Shown: positions 1-11,726 of the stretch, piece by piece | How positions within the stretch are numbered: the stretch's first letter is position 1 | Layout of the letters: every line of letters starts with the position of its first letter | Source: Polytrichum commune | Taxonomy: Eukaryota; Streptophyta; Polytrichopsida; Polytrichales; Polytrichaceae | Length of the DNA stretch: 64,000 bases | Assembly (NCBI GenBank): GCA_950295325.1 | Contig: OX485808.1 | Coordinates: forward strand, 3,784,501-3,848,500 | Direction of reading: 5' to 3' | Position numbers and translations under genes: made by a program | Notes under the pieces: model-generated | Database searches by the model: none | What the model saw: the letters and a program-made list of their open reading frames with translations, nothing else | What the model was told of the DNA's origin: nothing

Positions 1-2977
1 ACTTTTGCCAAAAATATGTCAACAAAGATTTGGGACCTCTAAGGACTTGATTAATTTAGTGGTGGGTGAGGTTGTGATATGACTTGGATGATATGTAGCG
101 GAAATTTAGGATGTGATTTAGAAGTGTTCTTTCCTCTAAGGCCATATGTATTACCCATGCCCTTCTACTAAAGCAAGAGGCCACAAGCCCCCTCAAAATT
201 CATTTGACCTCACCAAATTTGCGTCATGCCTCCATGATTCAAACATACACCTTGCTTAGTAGACATCAATTTCTTTCCACAACCCAAGTTTTAGCACTTG
301 TTTATGCATGATGAAAGAATCCAATAAAAATGACAACAATGCCATGGGGCAAATTGAGTTGATGGCATGTTGTGGATTGCTTTGAAGGGTTGAGGTCTGA
401 CTTGGGAGGAGGGCCAACAACAATTGGTTGGAGGTGGCCAATCATTTTGTTGTTACATACTATTTAGCAACCATATGGCCTCTTAAAATCCACATTCTTA
501 AGACTTTTGAACTATGTCTGCATGGCCACTATGCTCAATAACATATCATAGTTTTGAAAATTTACATATCTTCCCCAACTTAGGTGCCTTTACCAACCAC
601 CCTTCAAATAATCATTTATTTTTGGAATCCATAAATCTCACTTCATTTAGGCTTTTTTACTTGTATGCATGTTGCACCATGTATTAATATTTGGGAGAAG
701 AATATGTTACAATGTTATCTACTTTCAGGCAATTACAAGTAATTGAGTGTCAATATGAAAAATTAATGAAAAATTGTACATATTCATAAAATAAATATAA
801 ATATAGGAAAAAGAAAAATCTAAATAACCACATTAACTACACATGTAAAATTAAATTTGCAATTGCAAGTTGCTGCCAGAAACCACGCTTTGCATAGAAA
901 CTATGATTGCATTCACCATATCCAAATTGCGGCAAAATAACTTCAAAGGGTGCAAATCATTTCTGTCATTAGTAACCTATTGGAATAAATTAGTATCTCC
1001 TTGCAATCAAATAATATTAATTATCAATTTTTTGGTTCTACATTGAACATCCTTATCATCATTGGGCATGGCTTTGTTTCGGATAAATATGGCTATTAAA
1101 GAAATGACATATCCCAATAAAAGGGTTAGCTAGTTGAGGGACCATTTGATCTTTTAATATTCTATCAATAATTTACTTGAAGAGAAATATTTTTCAATAC
1201 AATTTTGACCAATTTCCATGGGTAAACAAGCAATCTATTTGCGAAGGCAATCCAATTCCACATATCAGTGTAGGAGTTAGACCAGTGAAGTATTGCACTA
1301 AAAGCTTAATCTTGTCCCCATGCAGTCTTGGCAATTCGGGCAATCTGTAAAATATTTAATGGCCTAAGGCTTGAAGAAATTAAAAAAAAACTTGGTCATA
1401 GGGACCTACTCCATGGAAATAGAATCACCTAAACATGAGCAGGATCACATGAGCCTACTCATGAAACAACATCCCTTAAGGGTTTGCACTAAGGTCCAAG
1501 TCTAAATGTTAAAAAAGAATGAAGTGGTGATGATGTTCCCATAATTTCTTTTCAGTTGTAACTCAAGAAAACACTCCTCCTAGTTCGAGAAACTAATTTT
1601 CAAGACTGGGGGTCCAATTTTGAGTCAAGAAGTAAAGCTCATTATTAAGTAGTGGTGTGGACCCCAAATTTCTCGGATCCGGATCATAATGTAAACCAAC
1701 TAGTAGTGTCTTGTGCATCATTTGTGAAGTGTTGCACTATATTGCCTAGAAGCCTAGCAATGTCACATCTCCTAACTATCAACATGACACTATTTGTCAA
1801 TGATAGTGATTTAAGAAAAAATGCTAGCCTTAGACATAGGCCTCATATTAATATTGAACATATTGATGCCAAGTGTCATATGATTACACTCATTGTTAAG
1901 TTGTTGACCATTAGTGTAACATGGATACGCCTCATCATAGGGTAAGTGACATTGTTAGACCAATAACGCTAAATACATAAATTTTTTATAGAATGCTTAG
2001 AAATTAAGCAACTTTCTTGGAAAGGTAGAAGGAGGACAAGAGAGGATTGTTGCATACGAGCTCACCTCTCATCCATTTAAAAAAAAATCCAATTAATTGT
2101 ATACACCAAATTCCTTATCACTTGAGGACAAACCCAAGGTATATCAGCCATTGAATGGATAAGACTACACTCTTCTATTTCACTTCTAGAAATTGCTTTG
2201 GTAACTTCACCTATCCACCTCTAAATTGGAGAGAGTTTTACACCCACCACCTTTGTGATCTCACTAGGAATTCCCAAATTCAAGTGGCTAAGCTGTACAA
2301 AAACTTGAAATCCAAAGAGTATAGTGAGCATAGCCATAAAACGTTGTAAAGCTAGAAGAAAGAAGAGTAAAAGAAGAATAACATATATGAATTGCAATCT
2401 TTGAGTATTCGTTCGGTGTTGACCACCATTATTCTTTTAGGACATAAGGCATATTAACCGGGAATGAACATGTTGAGCCTTTCAAAGCATGCAAATGGCT
2501 ACACCACATAGAGAGAGTGGGTTAATATTGTGCTATGAAATTAGTGTCACAAGAAGATCTAGGGTTTTGGGAGTCTAAAGTGTCAAAGTGCCGGAAATTT
2601 CTAATACAAGCCCTCTTTAATTTCTTAATGTTAGGAGATGCCTCAGGAGTGAGTGGCATTGATTGAAAAGATGGAGAACCTTCTTCGAACTCACCAAAAC
2701 AAATTAGCTACCCTACAAACACCTTAGAACATGCACTAACTTTCTTGAAAGATATGGTAAATGAGCATGTATTCATGAATTTATTATCACTCAGTAAAAA
2801 AAATCAATCCTCACTAATTTTGAGATCTGACAAAATAGTGAGTGTCTCATAAATGAGTATGTGACACACTAAATTGAATAATCAATGTAGTTGGATTATT
2901 GCCTAAAATTAAGACCCTTAAGTGAATTGTTGATCACTGTGAATTGGAGAGCATTATTGGCGATGGATTGCCTCCCA
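1..2977. other. Intergenic, no gene recognised
   Basis: A+T-rich sequence with only short chance reading frames. The stretch around 1863-1975 is related to 35558-35681 (shared words such as GTTGTTGACCATTAGTGTAA followed by GGGTAAGTGACA), so it holds a fragment of the CTACAC-ended repeat family described at 2978. I see nothing else that can be named. Confidence 0.6.
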
Positions 2978-3200
2978 CTACACAATTTATGGTATTTAGT
3001 GCCACTTACTTTATGGAATTACACATTTCAATAGCATTTTATCGTTTAAGTAAATTTTTACCAAATAAAGATGTTGATGGTATGTAGTGTCCAAACAACC
3101 AATTTGACCTTTGTTAGTACAAAATGAGACCCATACTAAGAAGTTATAGCACAACGTAACTTCAATTAGTAAGTGACACTAAATACCATAAACGGTGTAG
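2978..3200. repeat. MITE-like inverted repeat (CTACAC family)
   Basis: A 223-bp unit bounded by terminal inverted repeats of about 33 bp. The left end reads CTACACAATTTATGGTATTT and the right end, reverse-complemented, reads CTACACCGTTTATGGTATTT; both continue into AGTGNCACTTACT. Longer relatives with CTACACTAAATAT termini lie at 6841-7218 and 12939-13281, and partial ends at 7399-7511, 35590-35681, 44043 onward and up to 50655. I could not find a convincing target-site duplication, so the superfamily is left open. Confidence 0.6.
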
Positions 3201-4015
3201 AGAGGTGGAACACTTTCATTTTAGGAAATTGAGTATATCAACCTTGAAGGCTACTTCCAATGTTGGACCATATTGACACCTATATACTGTTTGGGGTATT
3301 TGATAGTAATTTTTGTTTTCGATACCGTTTGGGTCTATAAATCATGCAAGAACTTTCATACCTAGGTAAAGTCACCCTAATATCAATACAGTTAGAATGG
3401 TATTGAGCCAAATAATAACGTGGGTATACACAAATTCTCTGACCTTGACATACTCACCAAATATCAATATTTAACTAGTATTATAATTTTCATACCCACA
3501 TGTAGATTCTTTGATGCCATCATTGATGTTGATTATTGACAACATATCAACCGAATACACATAAGCCCACTAGCAGATCCATCTAGGGTCATCGTTCATA
3601 CAAGATCGCAACCCCTATAAGAACTCTCAACCACCATTCTATAAGTTTATGATTCTTTCTTGTAAAGCTACACAAATATGTGCAATTATGTTTCCCACAC
3701 TACTACATCGAAATTTCACACTATTTTGAATATTTAGGAATACTTTTTTTTTGATGGTGATTGTTGTACAGATAAGAAAATAAAAGGATATAAATTTATG
3801 TTCTCTAAAGTATATATTAGTGCACACATTGCTATGGAGGAATCCTAGTCTTGTGTTTACATCTAATGGTTCTTTGTGAAAACCATGTATATCCAAGGAT
3901 GATGCAAATCATTTCATGACATGCTTTTTCACTTCATCATAAGCCATTGAACATCCATCTCTCGAATTTACCCCTTCCCCCCACCCTTTTCAAAGTGGAG
4001 TTTGGCTACTTGATA
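3201..4015. other. Intergenic, no gene recognised
   Basis: No credible coding signal. It contains a short T-run and chance open frames on the minus strand that show no codon bias or domain I recognise. Confidence 0.5.
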
Positions 4016-4211
4016 TGTGCCTAACCTTGAGGAGTTTGGTTTCAAGGTCGGTCCCTCCCTTATTAAGTAGAAGCTTCTGTTTTCAATTCCGATTCAAGAC
4101 AACATTTTTGTAGGCCTAAAACATCCGTTTCTAATCAAGGTTGAGAATGGACTCTTCTACCTAATAAAAGAGGGACCAACCTCAAAATCAAGCTCCTCAA
4201 GATTAGGCATA

Positions 4212-5832
4212 CAGTGACTGCCAAAACTGAGTACAAACACAACATATTGAAATTCAACAAACAATGTAAGGAAATTAGATGCACCAAAAATGAAACCATA
4301 AATTGCATAGGATTACCATTGCAACCAGTCATACTTCCATGGGAATTGAGGCCTATTACACACAAGTATGCATGTACAAACAAAAAGTAAAGTGAAGTTC
4401 AATCCAAAACTCAGTTTTGCTCACACAAGCTGGAACAAAGTTAAAAATTTGTCCACCTACCCTTAGCAGCTATAACAACTGCAATGCGCATAGGCATGCT
4501 CCTATACAAGTTCTTACACTCATTGGGAGTAATTGAAGCCCAACAATCCTCAACACGCTCCCACAATTCTAACATTCCTTTGGGAGGTCGATCTCTCATA
4601 TTGGTTTAGTCGACGTTTTAAAGTTGCCCACAAGTGTTCGATTCGATTCAAGTCTGGAGATTGCGCCGGCCACTTCAAAACAGTAAATTCTTGCGAATTC
4701 AGCCAACGGCGCACACTCTTGGATGTATGTTTCGGGTCATTATCATGTTGAAAAATCAAATTGGCAGGATCCAAATTGCATGCATGCAGCGTATGAATCA
4801 ACTCTCGCTCTAAAATTTCTCTATACATGTACTGATCCATTCTTCCCTCAATCCTACACATCATACCAGGGCCACTCGGAGTCATGCAACCCCACATCAT
4901 CACTCCCCCACCTCCAAACTTGACAGTTTGTTGCACCATTCCAGCACTTCTACTCTGTCCATCACGAAACCAACACCAACTGCGACCATCAGAGCAAAAT
5001 CGGTTGATTTTTGTTTCATTGGAGAATACTACACGATCCCAATCATCATCAGTCCAATGGCAATGACGTCTACCAAATTCTAATCGTCCCTTAATTTGAA
5101 GAAGTGTGAGCTTTGGTTTCTTTTGCTTCACTTCACATTTCAAACCTGCTTTTCGTAACACTCTCCTCACAGTACTATCGCTCATACCAACATGAAGCTC
5201 CTCTCTCAAGTAATTTCCAACTTTGTGTGCAGTTTCTAAGCCACCCACAGTGATTTCTCCCACACAAGCTCTACGATCAGCTGCACTGTACACCTGTGGC
5301 CTGCCACCAAAACTGTGATTGACATCACTCAATTCACTCAAATGTTGCTTACGAAATTGTGCAACCCAACTTTGGGATACCTGTAAGTCTCTAGCAATAT
5401 TTCTAGTACTTTCACCCCTCCTCAACTTTTCTAAAGTAGCTTCTTCTATTTGCTTTCTACCAGCAACAGAGAGAGACCTCAATGAAACCATTTTGCTCAA
5501 TTTGCATACATGATGTGCACTGAATGGGGACACAATTATAAATGTGAAGGCCAAGAACATGCCCACCCAAAAAATCGGACCTAGAAAACCACTTGTACAT
5601 GTAAGATTGCGTAATCCAAGTGTGAGCATAACTGGGTTTTGGAGCTAATTTACTTTGATCTAGATCTTTCTCAAATTATCTTGCATTGCTGAACTTGTAA
5701 TTTGGTAGTCACATCATTTACATGCATGTATACTTGAGCCGTCAACTGATTTGGCATTAAATGCAATAATTATAAAATGTGAATGGCTAAAGGTAGACTA
5801 GGCTTTTTTGTACTCAGTTTTGACAGTCATTG
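4212..5832 (-). mobile_element. Tc1-type DNA transposon, nearly full length
   Basis: A 1,621-bp element with terminal inverted repeats. The left end begins CAGTGACTGCCAAAACTGAG and the right end, reverse-complemented, begins CAATGACTGTCAAAACTGAG, both followed by TACAAA. It is flanked on both sides by TA (4210-4211 and 5833-5834), the Tc1/mariner target duplication. Length and the CAGTG...CAAAA terminus agree with the Tc1 family. It carries one transposase gene on the minus strand. The element lies inside another inverted-repeat element whose uninterrupted copy at 6230-6475 confirms both boundaries. Confidence 0.95.
4441..5491 (-). pseudogene. Tc1 DD34E transposase, inactive
   Basis: Encodes about 349 residues from the Met at 5491, the usual Tc1 length. 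It starts with a paired helix-turn-helix region (IARDLQVSQSWVAQFRKQ), followed by the DDE domain. The second catalytic Asp is in HDNDPKHTS and the Glu in DLNRIEHLW; exactly 34 residues separate them, hence DD34E. The first catalytic position reads F-S-N-E instead of F-S-D-E: Asn at about residue 158 (codon at 5018-5020), a G-to-A change that should abolish catalysis. The family's DLNPIE also reads DLNRIE. One extra base near 4589-4593 shifts the frame about 50 codons before the natural end; past it, the expected C-terminus (ending G-R-W-T-N-F, stop at 4441) is readable. The open frame extends upstream to 5629, but family length and the start of homology favour 5491. Confidence 0.92.
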
Positions 5833-5885
5833 TATGTCAAGGCTAGAACGCTTCTTTTACCTTGGCCCACCGAACTTCGTTTCCA

Positions 5886-6229
5886 AACCGGCGTTCTCAA
5901 ATGTGTGTGTGGCCTCCACATGAGTGCATACATTATGTTTTCATGAAGTAATGAGCCTCCACTATCATACTACAAAAAGTCCACAACCTAAAAAAGATAG
6001 GACTATCGTAGAAACGTATTCATATGGCTGATTACCGTACATTTTACAATTGCTAAGAGAAAATGGAGGAAACCTTACCAATGATCGGGATCGATGGCTG
6101 ACCATTATTCAATCTATCCTCATAGATAATAGGAGGTGGGGAGATGCCATGTGGAGGCGACACGCGTTTGAAAACATTGGTTTAAAGAAACCGACTTCGG
6201 TAAGCCGGTCAATAATTTCAACCTCTACA
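5886..6229. other. Flank between two inverted-repeat copies
   Basis: No gene. Around 6186-6210 the sequence AAACCGACTTCGGTAAG loosely resembles the reverse complement of the outer end of the neighbouring repeats, so the repeat units may be longer than the cores given here. Confidence 0.4.
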
Positions 6230-6475
6230 TGTGCCTAACCTTTGGGAGTTTGCTTTCAAAGTTGGTCCCTCTTTTATTGGGTCAAATTGTCTATTCACAA
6301 CTCTAATCTAAGCCAATAGTTTTGTAAGGCTTAAATCTCCATTTCCGATCAGTAATGAACATGGAGATTTGTAACCAAAGAAAAGGGGACTACCCTCAAA
6401 ACCAAGCTCCTCAAGGTTGGGAGCATGTTAAGACCAAACTTCTTTTTACCTTGGCCCACCAAAATTTGTTTCGAA
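6230..6475. repeat. Inverted-repeat element, copy 2 (empty site)
   Basis: Begins TGTGCCTAACCTTTGGGAG and runs through a palindromic core to CTTGGCCCACC near 6450-6460, matching copy 1 at 4016-4211 plus 5833-5885 end to end. At the point where copy 1 carries the Tc1 element this copy reads straight on (AGCATGTTAAG), giving a natural pre-insertion reference. Confidence 0.75.
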
Positions 6476-6489
6476 ACTAGAAATTTCAT

Positions 6490-6504
6490 GTCCCCCCCCC
6501 CCCC
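6490..6504. repeat. Poly-C tract
   Basis: A run of about fourteen consecutive C residues just after the second inverted-repeat copy; a simple homopolymer. Confidence 0.9.
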
Positions 6505-6840
6505 ATAAAGGCTAGGGAGTTGTGATGTCTATGTAAACTCATCCATTGAGTAGTTGAAAATGATGTGATAAAATATTATAGAGTTCAAATTATTATTTTA
6601 AGGTTTTTTGACTCCAAAAATAACATCAAAGATCCCAATAATATAGCGGAATCTAGCTGGAATGAACCAACCCTCAACCTCATAGAGGACTTATTTATAC
6701 TAGAGCCCCATCATCCATGATGGATGAGTTTCCACAAACACCACAAATCCTGAGCCCTTCATAAAGGCACTCATCTACATAGGTGGTATCACTTTGTAAA
6801 TTTCTAAGCATCCTTTGTAGTGACACATTTAGATTGGATA

Positions 6841-7218
6841 CTACACTAAATGTGATATTTAGTGTCACCAACTCTAGTTTTCTTGCTCAATACTGATGGT
6901 AAACCATGGTATACTGCCACCAACACTAAATGTTAACCCAACATTATTTGCCATTCCTTGTAAATATTTTGAGGGATTATAGATTTACAGTGTAGCAATT
7001 ACTGTTACTTACCAAGTAAAATTTCATCCAGATTTCAATCATCCACGGCAATATTTCATCATAAGTTGTTGACAAGAGAAGCTAGGGTTTTGGCCAATGG
7101 ACGAACTCATCCATCATCCATGACATTATTTTTTTACTTATTCATAAAAAATGTTATCCAAAAAGTTACCATAGTGACACTAAATACCACATGACACTAA
7201 ATATCATATTTAGTGTAG
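6841..7218. repeat. MITE-like element (CTACAC family)
   Basis: Bounded by CTACACTAAATGTGATATTT on the left and, reverse-complemented, CTACACTAAATATGATATTT on the right, both followed by AGTGTCA. The interior from about 6960 is about 80% identical to 50405-50655, in the same orientation. No clear target duplication. Confidence 0.65.
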
Positions 7219-7561
7219 TGTCCGCGGAGATTTTTGGGCATAATCTATCCAAGTCCAATTGGTTACATAGATAATTTCCAAGTCCAATTGGTTACATATT
7301 GTGATCTTTTGGTTCTTCTGCATTAATTTGAAGAATATTGTATAGATTCCTCTAGTAAGATAGATAATTTTCCTGAAGTCTTAAACCTCAACCGGTTCAC
7401 TAACACTAAATTCAAACATATAACTTCCACATATTACCATAGTTGATATTTAATGTTTTAGTTTACATTTAATGTTACTTACTTTCATAGGGTTTTGACA
7501 TTTAGTGTAATGTTTGATTCTCTTCATTACATACAGCTGATTCCACGTAGTTACCAAGTCA
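7219..7561. repeat. Intergenic with a fragment of the CTACAC family
   Basis: 7399-7511 matches 13127-13240 (shared words CACATATTACCATAG and TTACATTTAATGTTACTTAC). The rest shows nothing recognisable. Confidence 0.5.
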
Positions 7562-7634
7562 GGGGGTGTAGCTCAAATGGAAGAGCGCTCGCTTTGCATG
7601 CGAGAGGTACCGGGATCGATACCCGGCGTCTCCA
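7562..7634 (+). tRNA. tRNA-Ala (anticodon UGC)
   Basis: A 73-nt complete cloverleaf. The acceptor stem is 7562-7568 with 7627-7633 and includes G-U wobbles; the discriminator is A7634 and CCA is not encoded. The D arm is GCTC/GAGC with the conserved GG in the loop. The anticodon stem is CTCGC/GCGAG with loop TTTGCAT, so the anticodon is TGC at 7595-7597. The T arm is CCGGG/CCCGG with loop ATCGATA, as in plant nuclear tRNA-Ala. The internal promoter boxes fall in the usual places: A box around 7569-7580 and B box 7613-7623. The first T-run, TTTT at 7669-7672, can serve as the polymerase III terminator. No SINE-like tail follows, so I read this as a real gene. Confidence 0.95.
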
Positions 7635-8050
7635 TTGCTTCTCACTTGCGTGAAAGTGTAGATTCTGGTTTTGGTTTTTCGTTTTTCGGGCCACTTTGTA
7701 GTGTCACTATGGCAACTTTCCATAATGCTTTTGTAGGATTATTTGGGTTGCCATGGGCACTGGCAATTGTAGCCGTTGAATCAAAATGCAAATAAATTAT
7801 CCGGTTGGTTGGCAGTTGTCCTTTCAAGTTTCAGAATCAGAGTTGAGATGCGAAGTGTAAGAAGGGGTCAAGGTGTATATAGTTTGTCCCTCCCAGTTGT
7901 GTTGCCTACTGAACCAAGTAGTGTGGTATCTATATACATTTTGAGCATGTAGTCCATTCTCATAACACATGTCTTTTGGGTGTTTCTTTTTAAAATCAAA
8001 AGCCTTGCCATATAGAGCGTGTCCAATTGGCCTTCGATCCATGGCTGTTG
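7635..8050. repeat. tRNA downstream flank with a repeat fragment
   Basis: The segment 7935-8000 (ATTTTGAGCATGTAGT, then ACATGTCTTTTGGGTGT) resembles the right arm of the fold-back element near 12262-12330. The rest of the flank shows nothing that can be named. Confidence 0.45.
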
Positions 8051-11000
8051 GAGTCGAAACTTACCCTGGGAATTTGCACTGAGGCACCAGGATCATTGCC
8101 CTCCCTCAGTTTAATTTGAGGCTGCATCCATCGGGAGATGTGATGGGCGCTCTCACAAAGCCATATGGTCCCTAGAATGACTTGAAATAGGGAAAGCTTG
8201 AAGATTCAGGAAACTTATATACCTAGGGACTTTGCGATTCCAACTCGCATCACTTGCTCAGGCTTCAAGTGTTGCGCACAGCCTGATAGCCAAAGCAGAG
8301 TCATTGAACATGACATGCTATATACCTTGGCCATCGCAGAGGGAGCTTTCCTGGTGCTGCAAGTTTTTGTCTGGTAAATCATCCACCACAATCTATTAGT
8401 GCACAATCAAATATAATTTCATAGCACTGATTCTGACGAGAAGAGATCCTCACTCTGGTCCAGTCCTTGAAATTCAGGGTACTTGGGCTGGCAATTCCCA
8501 GATCTTAGGTAATTTGAATGAGATATGTCAGAGATTTGTTTCCCATAAACCAGGAGGATTCCAGATTTGTGTCAAAGATCAAGGCTGAGAATATATAACT
8601 GCTTGGTGTATCATCTGCCTGTGATATCAACATTCATGCCTGTCATCATCTAATGCAGGTTCCGAACTCCAGGAAGGATGTTCGTCTGGGTTGCATGTGA
8701 GGTGGCCATGTCATTAGCTATCAATGCGGGTGATAAGCAAGTGCAACTTCCAGTTCATTGAAATTATCATTAGAAAAATTACTGCACACAATGATGTTAG
8801 TTTTGGCTGGCCTTATTGATGTGAAAGTATTCATACTCAAAAAATTGGTGTGGGGTGTTGGCCAACATCCTACTCGTCAAGTCTTATGTCCATGAGGTGC
8901 TCATTCCTCCCCATTAACATTTCCACAATCAAGCTGACAACAACGTATAGGGGTTTGTAACGATGGGGAGAAATGGAAAGTGGAGGTTAAATATTCAATG
9001 TTTCAATTGCCCAAAACCACACTCAACAATAGATTGAAGTCTGTACCTGTTAGCAGAGGCTCAGAAGAAGGCCCTCATGACCGTGAGGTTGTCAAGAACT
9101 ACAGTGGAAATGTCAATGCCTCCTCAACCTTCAGCTGAAATTCTTTTTAAACTTGCACCTGCATGTTCCAACTCACATCATGAAAAGGCTCCTGTGCACA
9201 CCCCGATTGCAAGAGCCTGGACATGATGAGCCACTCGTATATCTGCCGGCTAAACATAATGAGGGCGATTCCCTGGCTTTGTCAGCATACAATATAAGAT
9301 CTGGGGGGACATTTTCTCACAGATCATGTCAAGCAGAATATACCATACACCTCCTCAGTTGTGCAGGTTATGCTGAGGATTAGTCAAAGGGTTAGTTCCA
9401 CACCTTTGAGGACCATCAAAGCCTTGCACTCCTAAACTAACTATTGAGGTAACAAAAGAGGTTCAGCCACTAGGTGTCACTCACAACACCCTGGCCTATT
9501 ATTAACTTTGTCGGGCTTATTATTAAAGGGCAAGAATCCATCACGTATCCTCGCCATAACACAAAAACTGATGACGAGTGTTTATGAACTGGTGATTCTG
9601 CCACAACTTCTGGTGTACATTCCACCTCTCAAGACCCTGATGGAAAAGATTTTTAGAAGCTTGCTTAGAAACTCCTGGATTATGCTTCAATTGAACGTGG
9701 ACCTGATGATAGTCGGCTCAAGATAATACTATGAAACAGAAGACCTCATGGTAATCTTGGAAGCTTGTGACTATCTGAGTAGGACACATACTGTGTCACC
9801 AATGTGAGCACGCAATCTGAAGCCACCAGGAAAACATTTGGTCACTCGCCTTGTGGCCAAATTCACAAGATCCTCTCAGTCAGTATGGTCACTCCCAAAA
9901 CTGCACATACCAACAATCTCAATGTCTGGTCTGCGAGATTTTGCATCAAATCTTTGCTCTAACTGTGCATCGAATTCTTTGTAAGCTGTCACTTCTTAAA
10001 TTATAACGAACATCAGTACCTGACCATGCCCTATTGCATTAATTTACACCAGGCACATGTCGAGAAGGTGAAGTATATGTAATGTACAAGGACGATTTAA
10101 CAAATTAAGTATTGACGAAGAAGTTAAACTGAAAGACATCACCATGCCGAAGAGAAGGAGAGAAGGAGCTGATTGAGGTGTTCCCCTGACTTCTTATTAT
10201 AATAAACTGTTGCAGACATGAGTCTAACCAGTCCCTTAAACCTGCTTCTGCCTGATGATTCTAGGGAAAATAGATTCACAAAAAGTGGTTTCCCCTGAAG
10301 TTTCTAATTGTTAAGGTCGGCGCTGATCTCTTTGTACAAGACCTGCTGGGAACTCTCACTAGATGTTTTGCAATCTGTCTCCACAGGTTGGAGAAGGATG
10401 AGATTTTCAGTCAACATTGAAATTTATTTGCCAATGATATACAAATAAGAATCCTCAAGACTGACCCTCCAAAGTTGGGTTTTGTTAAAATTGGCAAATC
10501 CCGAGCCCCTCCATCTCGATCCAGGCTATTTCTTCCAAGTTCCCTGTCACCTGCACCCGTTCTGTTCTAGCTTTTAAAAATCTTTTACTATGACTAATAT
10601 GTCATTCCTGTTGCAATTTCCTGCATTAACTTATCAATTGTATTTAACAAACAAATTATGATATATACTGTCCCCCCAGTCTGGAGAATAGCAACCTTCT
10701 TATGAGAAGGTAAGCACCTGAATAAACAGTCTACCTGCTCATGGGATTGGCAAGCATGGGTGAGACTGGGAGCTAGTCTACGTTGTCTAATTAGTGTGGG
10801 CCACGTTAATTTTCAACCCACACCAGTTCTTTGATTAAAAATAAGTGAGGGCCACATTGATTGATTTTGTAAGAGATTGATGTTGTGACCATTTTGTTTT
10901 ATGTTACTTCTGTCCTTGAACTAATACTTGATTCGATGTAAGTGTCAGTTAGAAGTCTCCAGAAAGGCTTAGGAGAAAACCCAGGGTCTTGGGCACACAT

Positions 11001-11082
11001 TATTTCCACCACGACTAGACCCTTAGAATGGCCCACATTAAATATTTCCACATTGAAGTTCCATCCACACTAAAAGGATAAT
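8051..11082. other. Unrecognised, probably decayed sequence
   Basis: This stretch is visibly richer in G+C than its surroundings and has several short open segments with splice-like borders, for example the minus-strand segment 8222-8330 ending in a CTAG|GTATAT donor. It looks like the worn remains of genes or old elements, but no domain can be named with confidence. Confidence 0.35.
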
Positions 11083-11347
11083 CTAGTGTACATGCTGATA
11101 ATACACATCTTGTCTTTCATGGATCAAATATTGTTTGCCTTCCATATTGACAGTTAACAAGGATATATGCACCAGAAGGTTTAGCAAGCTGAAAACAATA
11201 TCATCTCGACATGATAAACATTGCAGCAAGGCCAACACTCCAGGAAGAAGCTCCAAACCTTGCTTAACATCTCTCCGGTTTTCCTCACAGTACTCCACCA
11301 TCTTGTCCATGACCTCTTTCAATCTAGGCTTAACAACTTCCACTCCT
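11083..11347 (-). pseudogene. Exon-like reading frame, unknown helical protein
   Basis: About 86 codons read without a stop on the minus strand, starting after a plausible 3' splice site (GCTCTAAG|GAGTGG near 11347) and without a convincing own ATG. The translation is Leu-rich and helical with many charged residues (KPRLKEVMDKMVEYCEENRR, then LLQCLSCRDD and LLNLLVHISLL), like one or two ARM/HEAT-type repeats, and ends in KQYLIHERQ close to a possible GTGTAT donor. Composition and internal periodicity suggest a real coding exon of a host gene. I do not recognise the family and cannot find the neighbouring exons, so it may be an isolated relic. Confidence 0.4.
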
Positions 11348-11726
11348 TAGAGCAAGTATTACTTCAGTGGCAGCCAAACCCAAAGTTGTCAATGTTCCAA
11401 AATATATTTACACCACAATAGCTCTACGGGATCATATTGCATATATCTCAAAAAATTGATCCAACTCTAAAGGTGAGACAAGGATCACTTACTGCACATG
11501 GAATGCCATAGTACTCCAGGCAATCAAGGATGATCATGTGATTTGTCTTGCCATGAACACACACAAAACAACACCACACAACTTTTTAAAAACTCATTAT
11601 ATATAAAAGCACAGTAATCCAGATTCACCCTAGCCCCTCCCAATCCGATGCACATTCTTCTTTCTATCACCAGCATATCCATATACACAAAAATTCATCA
11701 CCTACAGAGACTACACTATAAGGTAA
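11348..11726. other. Flank, no gene recognised
   Basis: Lies upstream (in minus-strand sense) of the exon-like frame. I see no further exon or repeat that can be supported. Confidence 0.4.

Larger units (their letters stand above)
4016..5885. repeat. Inverted-repeat element, copy 1, split by Tc1
   Basis: The left part (4016-4211) begins TGTGCCTAACCTTGAGGAG and is internally palindromic: 4020-4075 pairs with 4150-4207 (GTCCCTC near one end, GAGGGAC near the other). After the Tc1 insertion it resumes at 5833 and continues with CTTGGCCCACC to about 5885. The same sequence without an interruption lies at 6230-6475, which proves that the two parts belong together. Confidence 0.75.

Noticed and set aside
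7562-7634. Possibility that the tRNA-Ala is only the head of a SINE
   Set aside because: The cloverleaf is complete, a T-run terminator follows at 7669 and no SINE body or target duplication is visible.
8998-9200. CFNC-like string resembling a gag zinc knuckle on the plus strand
   Set aside because: The remaining knuckle positions and any flanking protease or reverse transcriptase could not be supported.
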